Source: Actinomycetota bacterium (lineage in GTDB: Bacteria > Actinomycetota > Actinomycetes > Streptosporangiales > Streptosporangiaceae). From it: a stretch of 63,451 nucleotides of DNA. The translations under genes were made by a program, and so were the position numbers. Location of the stretch: the NCBI GenBank assembly GCA_003164955.1, contig PLRW01000035.1, forward strand, positions 1-63,451, given 5' to 3'. Under the pieces are notes generated by a model that searched no databases, was not told the origin of the DNA, and saw nothing but the letters and a program-made list of their open reading frames with translations. Position 1 is the first letter of the stretch, and every line of letters begins with the position of its first letter. Below are positions 36,626 through 46,221 of the stretch, one piece after another.

Positions 36626-38037
36626 GCGTTCATTGGTAGCAGCTTCTGCCGCAGCGGTCGCAGCCCGTCGCGCACACTGGTCCCGGTGAGGCGCGACAGC
36701 ACGATCCCCACCACGATGGCGGCGACCGCCGAGATCACCCCGCCCGAGATCAGGCTCATCCGCGGGCCGAACTGCTCGGCCACCCAGCCGATCAGCGGGG
36801 AGCCGAGCGGCGCGCCGCCCAGGAACACCAGCATGTACACGCCCATGACACGGCCGCGTAGCCGCGGGTCGCTGCCGAGCTGGGTCGCGGAGTTAGCGGC
36901 CGTCGTGTACATCACCACCGACAGGCCGGTCGGCAGGAGCAGCAGGAGGAACGCCCAGTAGGCGGGCATCAGCCCCGAGGCCGCCTCCAGGATGCCGAAC
37001 GCCAGCGCGACCACGATCTGGAGCCGGACCGACGGCTGGCGCCGCCGCGCCGCCAGCAGCGCACCCCCCAGCGCACCGGCCGCGTAGGCGGTCGAAGCCA
37101 GGCCAAACGCACTCGCGCCGGTGTGGAACACACCACGCGACATCAGGGCCGTGGTGACCTGAAAATTCATGCCGAACGTCGCGACGAAGAAGAGCATCGT
37201 CATCGGCAGCCAGATCCGCGGTGATCCCCTGACGTAGCGCAGCGCCTCCCGCAGCTGGCCCTTGGCCCGCGCGGCCCGCGCGGAAGGGGACAGCTCACCC
37301 GGGCGCATCAGCAGCAGCCCGGTAATCACAGCGCCATATGACGCGGCGTTGACCAGGAATGCGATCGGCGTGCCGACCAGGCCGATGATGATTCCCGCCA
37401 GGGCAGGCCCGGCGATCCGGGCCAGATTGAAAATGGCGCTGTTCAGCGCGATTCCATTCGCCAGGTCGGCCTGCCCGACCATCTCGGTCACGAAGGTCTG
37501 CCGGGTCGGGTTGTCCACGACCGTGACCATGCCGAGGGCGAAAGCCAGCAGGTAGACGTGCCAGAGCCGGACCGTCCCGGTGATGGCGAGCAGGCCGAGG
37601 ATCAGCGCCAGACCACCCATGAGGCTCTGGGTGATGAGCAGAATACGGCGCTTGCCGAACCGGTCGGCGATCCCGCCACCCCACAGGCTGAACAGCAATA
37701 GCGGCAGAAATTGCAGGCCCGCGGCGATGCCGAGGGCAGAACCGCTGCCGTGCGACAGGTCCAGCACCAGCCAGTCCTGCGCGGTCCGCTGCATCCAGGT
37801 GCCGCTGTTGGAGACGACCTGCCCGGCCGCGAACAGGCGGTAATTACGGTTGCGGAGGGAACTGAACGTCCGCTCGCGGCTGGGCGGCCTCCCGGTGCCG
37901 CTTCCCGCGGAAGCGGGCCGCGGGACGGTGGAAGCCGGCCGCCTCAGGACTGGCTGAGCTTCTCCAGGATCGGCGCCGCGGCGCGCAGCGTCGCACGCTC
38001 CTGCGGAGTCAGCTCCTTGAGCCGCTTCGCCAGCCAC
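36622..38037 (-). CDS. MFS transporter, enterobactin exporter/drug-efflux-like
   Basis: A major facilitator with about 12 membrane segments, beginning its conserved part at FSSLRNRNYRLFAAGQVVSN, with motif-A-like IADRFGKRRILL and NPTRQTFVTEMVG, as in the DHA3-type drug and siderophore exporters. The start is uncertain: no ATG, GTG or TTG lies between the marR stop and the first helix. The nearest in-frame GTG is at 38037 inside marR, and a CTG at 37947 overlapping the marR stop is the alternative. Translation is surely coupled to marR. The product probably exports a compound that relieves MarR repression (inference). Confidence 0.8.
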   Translation of the reverse strand: MAGEAAQGADSAGACDAARRGADPGEAQPVLRRPASTVPRPASAGSGTGRPPSRERTFSSLRNRNYRLFAAGQVVSNSGTWMQRTAQDWLVLDLSHGSGSALGIAAGLQFLPLLLFSLWGGGIADRFGKRRILLITQSLMGGLALILGLLAITGTVRLWHVYLLAFALGMVTVVDNPTRQTFVTEMVGQADLANGIALNSAIFNLARIAGPALAGIIIGLVGTPIAFLVNAASYGAVITGLLLMRPGELSPSARAARAKGQLREALRYVRGSPRIWLPMTMLFFVATFGMNFQVTTALMSRGVFHTGASAFGLASTAYAAGALGGALLAARRRQPSVRLQIVVALAFGILEAASGLMPAYWAFLLLLLPTGLSVVMYTTAANSATQLGSDPRLRGRVMGVYMLVFLGGAPLGSPLIGWVAEQFGPRMSLISGGVISAVAAIVVGIVLSRLTGTSVRDGLRPLRQKLLPMNA

Positions 38038-38417
38038 TCGTCCCGGCGCCGGCGCGCCCGCAGGACCACGGCCCGGCCGTCTTCCGTCACGGTCAGAACC
38101 ACCTGGCGCCGGTCGGTCATGTGCGGTGCCCGCATCACAAGGCCGCGTTCCTCCAGAACCGCGATGACGCGTGTCATCGAGGGCGGCTGCACCTTCTCGT
38201 ACTCGGCAAGCTCGCCCGGCGTCATGGCCGAGTGGCGCTCCAGCGCCGAGAGGGCGGCGAATTGCGTGTCGGACAGCTCCGGCTCCGGCATGCCGTGCGC
38301 CGCGCGCTCTACCCGCAGCCGTCGCGCGAGCCGACTGACCGAGATCCGCAACGCGGTGGCCAGGCCCACGTCGGACCGTGTCTGCGCCGAACTTGTTTGC
38401 GTCAGTGTCATCTTCAT
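37944..38417 (-). CDS. MarR-family transcriptional regulator
   Basis: A 157-residue MarR repressor. The winged helix is seen in MTPGELAEYEKVQPPSMTRV, IAVLEERGLVMRAPHMTDRR and VVLTVTEDG. First gene of a marR-MFS-thpR operon, the usual set-up for autoregulated efflux. Upstream (about 38418-38450) is AT-richer and includes ttagctaacgatatgcgataatg, likely promoter and operator DNA. Confidence 0.9.
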   Translation of the reverse strand: MKMTLTQTSSAQTRSDVGLATALRISVSRLARRLRVERAAHGMPEPELSDTQFAALSALERHSAMTPGELAEYEKVQPPSMTRVIAVLEERGLVMRAPHMTDRRQVVLTVTEDGRAVVLRARRRRDEWLAKRLKELTPQERATLRAAAPILEKLSQS

Positions 38418-38606
38418 TAGCCTGAGTCATTACTTTAGCTAACGATATGCGATAATGCGGAATTCGCAGAACCACCTATCGCGTGTGAGCAGGCAGGGGG
38501 CGCCTGCGGCCGGATGACCCAAGTACATCACGGACGGAGGGCGCGCCGGGGGACATCGCGGGCGGGGCCGTCACGGCGGCCCCGGCTGGCACGTAATCTG
38601 GCTCCC

Positions 38607-38906
38607 GTGGCTTCTCCGCGCCGCTCGCCGCCGCCTCCGTTCGAGGGAAATACCTGGCTGATCACCACCGTCATCACGGCGGGCTGGGTGATCGCCCTCA
38701 TCGTCGTGCTGGCCGTCCGCGACAGCCTGCCCCCGGCCGAGCGATGGTGGGTGTGGACCTGCGTGACCGGGGTGGTGCTGGGGTTCTTCGGCCTCTGGTA
38801 CGTACCGCACCTGCAGCACCGCCGGGCCAGCGTCGCAGAGCGCCGCGCCGGCGCGCCGGGCCGGGCCGGGCGGATGGCCAGGAACCGGCTCAGGCCTCGC
38901 CGCTGA
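38607..38906 (+). CDS. DUF2530 family membrane protein
   Basis: A 99-residue protein starting at GTG with two membrane segments (about 19-38 and 50-70) and the DUF2530 pattern PPPPFEGNTWLI and FFGLWYVPHLQHRRA, then a basic tail. Its end overlaps the DUF3027 gene by 17 bases on the opposite strand. Function is not known. The neighbourhood of DUF2530, DUF3027, an MFS protein and a cold-shock protein is conserved in actinobacteria. Confidence 0.75.
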   Translation: MASPRRSPPPPFEGNTWLITTVITAGWVIALIVVLAVRDSLPPAERWWVWTCVTGVVLGFFGLWYVPHLQHRRASVAERRAGAPGRAGRMARNRLRPRR

Positions 38907-39747
38907 ACGACTCGAAGACGGTCTCGTCCAGCGAGACGCCCGGCAGCAGATCCACCAGGTCGTAGCCGAACTCGTCGATCACCGGTGAGGCGATGCGGGC
39001 GGGCGCGTCGTCGAAGGCCGATTCCGAATGCGCACCGCATCCATGATCAGCGGAGACGATCCGGCCGTCGTCCGGGGCGTAGGCGTTCGCGCAGCCGCCG
39101 AACATCTGTCCCAGCACGCCGCTGAGCGGGACGAAAAAGCCGCAACTGGCGCACATGGCGGGAGCGGCGCGGGCCAGCGGCGTGCGCGGGCCGTGCTCGC
39201 TGTCGTACCACCGTTCGGCGGTTTCGTCACGCCCGGCCGGGGACAGCACCCGGGGCCGGCCCGGGAAGGCGGGCTCCGGGGCCTCCCGTGACCCGGGCGG
39301 ATCGGGGACCTCGGGCGGCCCGTCAGCGTACCAGTCAACCACAGCGTCGTCCCCGGCCAGCAGCACCATCGGGACGAGCCGTTCGTCATCGTCATGGGCC
39401 GGGAGCAGGTCACCCACGCCCACGTCTCCCGGCTGCAGCCGGTCACGCCAGGGCACCCAGGCGGGGGCCAGCATCGCGTCAGGGCCGGGGAGCAGCGCGC
39501 TGTCATCGACGGTGACGGTCTTGGCGCGCGCGGCGCGTGTCACGGTCACCACCCAGTGCCATCCGGGATAGGCGGGGTCGAGGCAATCGAACAGGTGGGT
39601 GACGAGGCGATCGCCTCCCGCCTCAACGCCGAGGTGCTCCCCCACCTTTTCCGCGCCTACGACGTCCTGCACGGCGGCACGCGCCAGGTCGACGGCTTCC
39701 GCGCATACCTGATCTGGCTCTTTGCTGCGGACACGGATCGGGCTCAC
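38890..39747 (-). CDS. DUF3027 family protein
   Basis: A 285-residue soluble acidic protein. Family features include AGGDRLVTHLFDCLDPAYPG, WHWVVTVTRAARAK, LPGPDAMLAPAWVPWRDR, CASCGFFVPLSG and CGAHSE. The two CxxC/CG clusters may bind metal. Function is unknown. It is divergent from the MFS gene at 39849. Confidence 0.85.
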   Translation of the reverse strand: MSPIRVRSKEPDQVCAEAVDLARAAVQDVVGAEKVGEHLGVEAGGDRLVTHLFDCLDPAYPGWHWVVTVTRAARAKTVTVDDSALLPGPDAMLAPAWVPWRDRLQPGDVGVGDLLPAHDDDERLVPMVLLAGDDAVVDWYADGPPEVPDPPGSREAPEPAFPGRPRVLSPAGRDETAERWYDSEHGPRTPLARAAPAMCASCGFFVPLSGVLGQMFGGCANAYAPDDGRIVSADHGCGAHSESAFDDAPARIASPVIDEFGYDLVDLLPGVSLDETVFESFSGEA

Positions 39748-39848
39748 GATTAGTTATTCTCGCTCATCGCGGCCAGTGCACGAGCCAGCTATCGGGGAAT
39801 TCGTGCCCGCTGGTCGTCGCAGCCCCCGCTGGGACGAATACTTAGACC

Positions 39849-41357
39849 ATGGGACTGTCGGAGGCAGGGCGGGCGACCGCCCGGGCAGCCCGCTCCGCCG
39901 CGCGGGCGGGCGCCTCCGCGAACCGGCGGCTGGGACGGTTCGTGCACCGCCTGAGCGGCGCGTCCGGTGCGGGCCGCACCGGCCTGTCGAGCCTCATCGA
40001 GCTGACCGCGGCCGGCAGTGCCGGTGACGCCTTCGTAGCCGTGGCCCTGGCCGGCACTGTGTTCTTCAACACCTCGCTGCACGAGGCCCGCAGTCAGGTC
40101 GTGCTCTACCTCGTCCTCACCATGACGCCGTTCGCGCTGCTCGCGCCGTTTATCGGGCCCATGCTGGACCGCGTCCGGCAGGGACGCCGTTACATCATGA
40201 TGGGTACCCTGCTCGCCCGCGGCCTCTTGTGCTGGGCGATGTCGGGCGCGGTCACCGGTGATCCGGTCACCTTGTTCCCGGCGGCGTTCGGCGTGCTGGT
40301 GCTGCAGAAGGCCTACGCCATCACCCGCAGCTCGGTGACCCCGCGCCTGCTGCCCGCCGAGATCACGCTGGTCACGGCAAACGCGCGGAACGGCCTGGGA
40401 GCCGTCCTGGCCTCGACCGTGGCCGCGCCGGTAGCCTTCGGCATCCAGGACGTGGCCGGGGCGCCGTGGGCCCTGCGGGTCGGCACACTCGTCTACCTGG
40501 GAGCCACGGTGCTGGGGGCCCGGGTGCCCGACCAAATCGACGACACCGCACCCGAGGCGGAACCACTCGCCGGGGAAGCAGCCGACGGCGCTGGATTCGC
40601 TGCCCCGGGGAGTGCCCGGGCGGGTGACGCGGGGAGTGCCCGGGCGCAGCGCGGCGCGGCCGCCCCCGGCGACGGGAGCCGGGGCCGCCCCGGGATGGGA
40701 CGCTCACTGAACGAGCCGGGGCGCCAGGACACCAGGCCCAGGCGGCGGGGGCGGCTACGGTCGGTCGGGCCGATCGTAGCCGAGGCGATGTGGGCCAATG
40801 CGGCGGTGCGCATGTTCGCCGGCTTTATGGTCTTCTTCCTCGCGTTCCTGCTGCGCAGCGCGCATTTCCATGGCTTCTCGCAGAACCTGGCGCTGGGCGC
40901 GCTGGTGTTCGCCGCCGCCGCCGGCGGCCTGATCGGCACGGCGGCCGGCTCGTTGTTCCGCTCCCGCGTCCCGCATCTGATGGCGTTCGGCGTGCTGGTC
41001 GTGTCCACGGTGACCTGCACCGTGTGCGCGGTCTTCTTCGGCCTGGGCACGGCGCTGATCGTCGCGTTCGTGGCCTCGGTGGGGGCCGTGCTGGCCAAGC
41101 TCGCGCTGGACTCCACGGTGCAGCGGGAGATCCCGGAGCAGACCCGGACATCCACGTTCGCCGTGTCCGAGACCATCCACCAGGTGTCGTGGGTGGCGGG
41201 GGGGCTCGCGGGCGTGCTGGTCTCGATAGCGGGAAGCGGCCCGGCGGGGCTGTGGATCAGCGCCGCGGGACTGGCCGCCGCCTTGGTGCTCCTGGTGCTG
41301 TCGCGGCGGCACCGTCGGCTGCGGGGCAGCCGAACCGTAACGCCACAGCCCGGCTGA
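39849..41357 (+). CDS. MFS transporter
   Basis: A 502-residue facilitator-type membrane protein. The N-terminal half has a motif-A variant (PMLDRVRQGRRYIMMG). About 90 residues of Ala/Gly/Arg-rich cytoplasmic loop separate the halves (about 235-305). The C-terminal half ends with AALVLLVLSRRHRRLRG. No substrate can be assigned. Context with DUF3027 and the cold-shock gene is conserved among actinobacteria. It ends five bases before the convergent csp gene. Confidence 0.82.
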   Translation: MGLSEAGRATARAARSAARAGASANRRLGRFVHRLSGASGAGRTGLSSLIELTAAGSAGDAFVAVALAGTVFFNTSLHEARSQVVLYLVLTMTPFALLAPFIGPMLDRVRQGRRYIMMGTLLARGLLCWAMSGAVTGDPVTLFPAAFGVLVLQKAYAITRSSVTPRLLPAEITLVTANARNGLGAVLASTVAAPVAFGIQDVAGAPWALRVGTLVYLGATVLGARVPDQIDDTAPEAEPLAGEAADGAGFAAPGSARAGDAGSARAQRGAAAPGDGSRGRPGMGRSLNEPGRQDTRPRRRGRLRSVGPIVAEAMWANAAVRMFAGFMVFFLAFLLRSAHFHGFSQNLALGALVFAAAAGGLIGTAAGSLFRSRVPHLMAFGVLVVSTVTCTVCAVFFGLGTALIVAFVASVGAVLAKLALDSTVQREIPEQTRTSTFAVSETIHQVSWVAGGLAGVLVSIAGSGPAGLWISAAGLAAALVLLVLSRRHRRLRGSRTVTPQPG

Positions 41358-41362
41358 GGCCG

Positions 41363-41752
41363 TCAGCCGGCCTCTACGTCATCAGCGACGGCCCGCAGCA
41401 CGGCGCCGATCTTCTTGGCGTCGCGGCCGTCCGGATGCTTGCCGCGCCGGTACGTATTCGACACTTCGTCCAGCAGCTTGATGAGGTCCTCGACGATCAC
41501 GACCATCTCATCCGGCTTCTTGCGGGCCGACTTCACCGCGACGGTGGGCGGCGGCTCGATCAGCCGCACCTGAAGGGCCTGCGCCCCCTTCCGGCCCTCC
41601 GCGACGCCGAACTCCACCCGCTGGCCGGGGCGCAGCGAGGTGGTCCCGGACGGGAGGGCAGAAGAGTGCACGAAGACCTCGCCGCCATCATCGCGGGCGA
41701 GGAAACCGAACCCCTTCTCGGAGTCGTACCACTTGACCTTGCCGGTAGGCAC
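41363..41752 (-). CDS. Cold-shock-domain protein with C-terminal extension
   Basis: A 129-residue protein. The cold-shock domain occupies about 1-68 with RNP motifs KGFGFLA and VFVHSSAL, followed by an extension of about 60 residues (VVIVEDLIKLLDEVSNTYRR), twice the size of CspA. The GTG at 41752 gives the normal N-terminus VPTGKVKWYD, with GAGG six bases upstream. Single-stranded nucleic-acid binding is expected. Confidence 0.88.
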   Translation of the reverse strand: MPTGKVKWYDSEKGFGFLARDDGGEVFVHSSALPSGTTSLRPGQRVEFGVAEGRKGAQALQVRLIEPPPTVAVKSARKKPDEMVVIVEDLIKLLDEVSNTYRRGKHPDGRDAKKIGAVLRAVADDVEAG

Positions 41753-41919
41753 GCAAGACCTCACGTGAATAGGGAAAAGACGACGAACGGCAAAAAACCC
41801 GGTATCGAGCTGATGCTGCGGACACCTCTAGGCTAGCCGCCGCGCGGACCGGACGGCATACCCGTGACGGGCGCGAGCAGTCTAACCGGGGCCCGGGCCG
41901 CGGTCCTCCGCCGAAACGC

Positions 41920-41950
41920 GAGGGCCCGGGGGAAGTTCCCCCGGGCCCTC
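41920..41950. terminator. Terminator hairpin after groEL
   Basis: GAGGGCCCGGGGGAA, one-base loop, TTCCCCCGGGCCCTC: a perfect 15-bp stem located 18 bases past the groEL stop on the minus strand. Confidence 0.85.
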
Positions 41951-41967
41951 GACGGTAAAGGGCTGGA

Positions 41968-43662
<1,695 letters not shown>

Positions 43663-43710
43663 TCATTTCCTGCCGTGGGCACAGACCTCATCGCCCGATC
43701 CGGCCTATCG

Positions 43711-43737
43711 CTGTCACTCTCATAGGGAGAGTGCCAA
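43711..43737. promoter_or_regulatory. CIRCE-like element (distal from consensus)
   Basis: CTGTCACTC, nine bases, GAGTGCCAA. The CACTC-N9-GAGTG core is intact, with outer positions degenerate. It lies 121 bases upstream of the groEL start. HrcA is the expected repressor. Confidence 0.7.
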
Positions 43738-43745
43738 CGCCATGT

Positions 43746-43772
43746 TTAGCACTCTCACCCGTAGAGTGCAAA
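43746..43772. promoter_or_regulatory. CIRCE element
   Basis: TTAGCACTC, nine bases, GAGTGCAAA matches the CIRCE consensus TTAGCACTC-N9-GAGTGCTAA at 17 of 18 arm positions. It is the binding site for the heat-shock repressor HrcA in front of groEL. Confidence 0.93.
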
Positions 43773-43804
43773 CGCAGGGACAGGGCCCTCGCTGCGGCAA
43801 TGCA

Positions 43805-43837
43805 AATCGGCCCGGCCCCGAGGGGGCCGGGCCGATT
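43805..43837 (-). terminator. Terminator hairpin after cspA
   Basis: AATCGGCCCGGCCCC and GGGGCCGGGCCGATT form a perfect 15-bp stem with a three-base loop, followed on the minus strand by TTTGC. It ends 13 bases after the cspA stop. Confidence 0.9.
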
Positions 43838-43849
43838 GACGTCAGAGCT

Positions 43850-44050
43850 TCAGACCAGGCGGACAGCCTCTGCCTGCTGCCCTCGGTCACTCTGCGTGAT
43901 CTCGAACTCCACCCGCTGGCCCTCTTCAAGCGTCCGGTAGCCGTCCGCCTGAATTGCCGAGAAGTGGACAAACACGTCCTTGCCGTTATCCACGGCGATG
44001 AAGCCGTAGCCCTTCTCCGCGTTGAACCACTTGACGGTGCCCTGAGCCAT
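43850..44050 (-). CDS. Cold-shock protein CspA family
   Basis: A 66-residue single cold-shock domain with RNA-binding motifs KGYGFIAV and VFVHFSAI. The ATG at 44050 gives [14 protein letters not shown], the standard start. The 220 bases up to metO hold no gene and may include a long 5' leader, as in many cold-shock mRNAs. A perfect terminator follows. Confidence 0.94.
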   Translation of the reverse strand: MAQGTVKWFNAEKGYGFIAVDNGKDVFVHFSAIQADGYRTLEEGQRVEFEITQSDRGQQAEAVRLV

Positions 44051-44270
44051 TTCCACACAACTCCCTAACTGTGCTCGGGCCTCGAGCTCCGCCCTTGCAA
44101 CGCGGAACCCGTTCGATCGCTTTGCCCGGGCCACGCCAAGGAGCGGGTCCGACCGATGGCGACCAGACATGACATTACCGTCTACGCGAACCGGACGGGC
44201 ACGATCTCCCGCGATAAGCGTATACAGGCTGCGAGCATTTAGTTACGGCGGTCGTGAGGGTATATGAGCG

Positions 44271-44546
44271 TTATCCGCCGGCTACCGCGGGGATAACCGA
44301 AACCTGCGCACCGGAGGGGACAAGCGTGTCCAGGCCCTGCGCGAACCTGACGTCCTCCTCACCGACGTATACGTTGACGAACCGGCGGAGCTTGCCGCCG
44401 TCGTCGACGATCCGCCCGGCGATGCCCGGATAAGCCGTATCCAGCCCGGCGATCACCTCGCGCAGTGTCCCGTGGTCGGCGCTGACCTCCGCCGCGCCGC
44501 CCGTATAGGACCGTAGGATGGTGGGGATTCGTACCGACACGCTCAT
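44271..44546 (-). CDS. metO: MoaD/ThiS-family sulfur carrier protein (MetO)
   Basis: A 91-residue ubiquitin-like protein ending in the di-glycine AVAGG that is thiocarboxylated to donate sulfur. Its start overlaps the metM stop by four bases. In Streptomyces the gene directly downstream of metM encodes MetO, the sulfur donor for homocysteine formation from O-phosphohomoserine (established). Size, GG end, order and the upstream SAM riboswitch all agree. Which enzyme adenylates and thiocarboxylates it cannot be seen in this window. Confidence 0.85.
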   Translation of the reverse strand: MSVSVRIPTILRSYTGGAAEVSADHGTLREVIAGLDTAYPGIAGRIVDDGGKLRRFVNVYVGEEDVRFAQGLDTLVPSGAQVSVIPAVAGG

Positions 44547-45832
44547 TCGACTCCTGCCTCTCGGAATGATTCCAGCGTGGGCCGTACCACGGGTGCGACA
44601 GGCAATGCCCCCGCCACCGCGTCCAGGGTCTTCAGGCCGTCGCCGGAGTTGATGATCACCGTCTCCGCCGCGGGATCGATCTGCCCGGCGGCGAGAAGCT
44701 TGCGCAGGACGCCCAGCGTCACTCCGCCGGCGGTTTCGGCGAAGATCCCCTCGGTGGCGGCGAGCAGGCGGATCGAATCGATGATCTCCTCATCGCTCAC
44801 ATCCGCCACGGCACCACCGGTCCGCCGCACCGTGTCCAGGACGTACGGGCCGTCCGCGGGGTTGCCGATGGCCAGCGACTTGGCGATGGTGGCGGGGCGC
44901 ACCGGCGCGACGACGTCCTGGCCCGCCGCGAAGGCGGCCGACACCGGCGAGCAGCCGGTGGCCTGGGCGCCGAACACGTGCCAGCCGGTGTCGTCGACGA
45001 GGCCGAGCGAGGCCAGCTCACGGAAGCCCTTGTCCACCTTGGTGAGCTGCGCGCCAGATGCGATGGGGACGACAACCTGCTCCGGTAGCCGCCAGCCGAG
45101 CTGCTCGGCGATCTCGTAGCCGAGCGTCTTGGATCCTTCCGCGTAGTAGGGCCGGACGTTGACGTTGACGAACGCCCAGTCCTCATGCTCACCCGCCAGC
45201 TCGGAGGCCAGCCGGTTCACGTCGTCGTAGTTCCCGTCGACGAGGACGAACGTGCCGCCGTAGACCGCCGTAGTGATGATCTTCTGCTGCTCGAGATCGG
45301 CCGGGACGAGCACCACCGAGCGGATGCCGGCCCGGGCCGCAGCCGCAGCGACCGCGTTCGCGAGGTTTCCCGTCGACGGGCAGGCGAGAACCTTGAACCC
45401 CATCTCCAGCGCGGCGGCGAGCGCCACCGCGACGACGCGGTCCTTGAAGGAGTGAGTCGGGTTGTCCCGGTCGTCCTTGACCCAGAGCCGCCGCATGCCC
45501 AGCGCGTGGGCCAGGTTGTCCGCGCGGATCAGGCGGGTGCAGCCCGGCTCGGTGGTGGGCCGCTGGGCGATGTCGGCAGGCACCGGGAGCAGCTTGGCGT
45601 AGCGCCACATGTTGTGCGGGCCGGCCTCGATGTCCGACCGGGTCAGGGCGGGGAAGTCGTAAGCCACCTCGAGCGGGCCGAAGCAGTCCGCACATGCATA
45701 GTACGGCCCGAGCTCACGGGTCAGGCCGCATTCACGGCAGGACAGATGGGTGGCGTAGCCGAACCGGGACACCGAAGGTGTCGTGCGGCTGGCAGGTACA
45801 GCGTCGTTCTTCTCAGTGGCAGATGTGCTCAC
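44543..45832 (-). CDS. metM: Threonine synthase-like, O-phosphohomoserine-dependent homocysteine synthase (MetM)
   Basis: A 429-residue PLP enzyme homologous to threonine synthase (often annotated thrC). It has an N-terminal zinc-ribbon-like CRECGLTRELGPYYACADC, the PLP lysine in NPTHSFKDRV, and STGNLANAVAAAAARAG. In Streptomyces this paralogue, MetM, uses thiocarboxylated MetO to convert O-phosphohomoserine to homocysteine. The evidence here is contextual: a sulfur-carrier gene overlaps its 3' end and a SAM-I riboswitch precedes it, which suits methionine rather than threonine synthesis. The GTG start is at 45832. If a second threonine synthase were missing from the genome, ThrC activity would have to be reconsidered. 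Confidence 0.8.
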   Translation of the reverse strand: MSTSATEKNDAVPASRTTPSVSRFGYATHLSCRECGLTRELGPYYACADCFGPLEVAYDFPALTRSDIEAGPHNMWRYAKLLPVPADIAQRPTTEPGCTRLIRADNLAHALGMRRLWVKDDRDNPTHSFKDRVVAVALAAALEMGFKVLACPSTGNLANAVAAAAARAGIRSVVLVPADLEQQKIITTAVYGGTFVLVDGNYDDVNRLASELAGEHEDWAFVNVNVRPYYAEGSKTLGYEIAEQLGWRLPEQVVVPIASGAQLTKVDKGFRELASLGLVDDTGWHVFGAQATGCSPVSAAFAAGQDVVAPVRPATIAKSLAIGNPADGPYVLDTVRRTGGAVADVSDEEIIDSIRLLAATEGIFAETAGGVTLGVLRKLLAAGQIDPAAETVIINSGDGLKTLDAVAGALPVAPVVRPTLESFREAGVE

Positions 45833-45852
45833 GTCGCGAGGCCCCTTTCACC

Positions 45853-46049
45853 CTCATCTTTCCCGAGGTCACCCTGACCACGGGCCGGAGTTGGCACCTC
45901 TCACGATGTGGCCTCGCAGAACCGGGACGCCGCAGCAAGCACAGCGACCCTCAGCGGGGAGCCTCCTGGGGATTATCCCCTTGAGCAGAGCATCATCGTG
46001 ACGGTTGCCGGGGCTTCACAGGGCCGATCCCTCCACCCCTCTAGATGAG
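45853..46049 (-). ncRNA. SAM-I (S-box) riboswitch
   Basis: On the minus strand the aptamer opens with CTCATCTAGAGGGGTGG and AGGGATCGGCCC, continues TGTGAAGCCCCGGCAACCG, and closes with GAGGTGCCAACTCC and GGGAAAGATGAG. The P1 stem CTCATCT/AGATGAG pairs fully, and the conserved GGTGGAGGGA, GGCAACC and GGTGCCAA-type core is intact. The middle arm is long, giving about 197 bases. P1 ends 20 bases before the metM GTG, right beside its ribosome-binding site (GAAAGGGG), so SAM probably blocks translation rather than transcription. The rest of 45833-46221 holds no gene. Confidence 0.93.
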
Positions 46050-46221
46050 CTGTATTCAGTTGTGCCGCAGCGAACGCTGACGCTCGCCGCAACCAGGCTG
46101 TTTCCTGACGGACACATGCCTTACGTGAACTTTAACCGATCAAGGCCGATGCCGCAGCATGGGATATCGCTCACCGGACTGGTCCTCGACGGGGCACGTT
46201 CCTCCGCTAGCCTGCCAGGAT

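Noticed and set aside
44543..45832. Plain assignment as the threonine synthase of threonine biosynthesis
   Set aside because: Homology allows it, but the SAM riboswitch and the overlapping sulfur-carrier gene fit MetM better. Kept as an alternative only.
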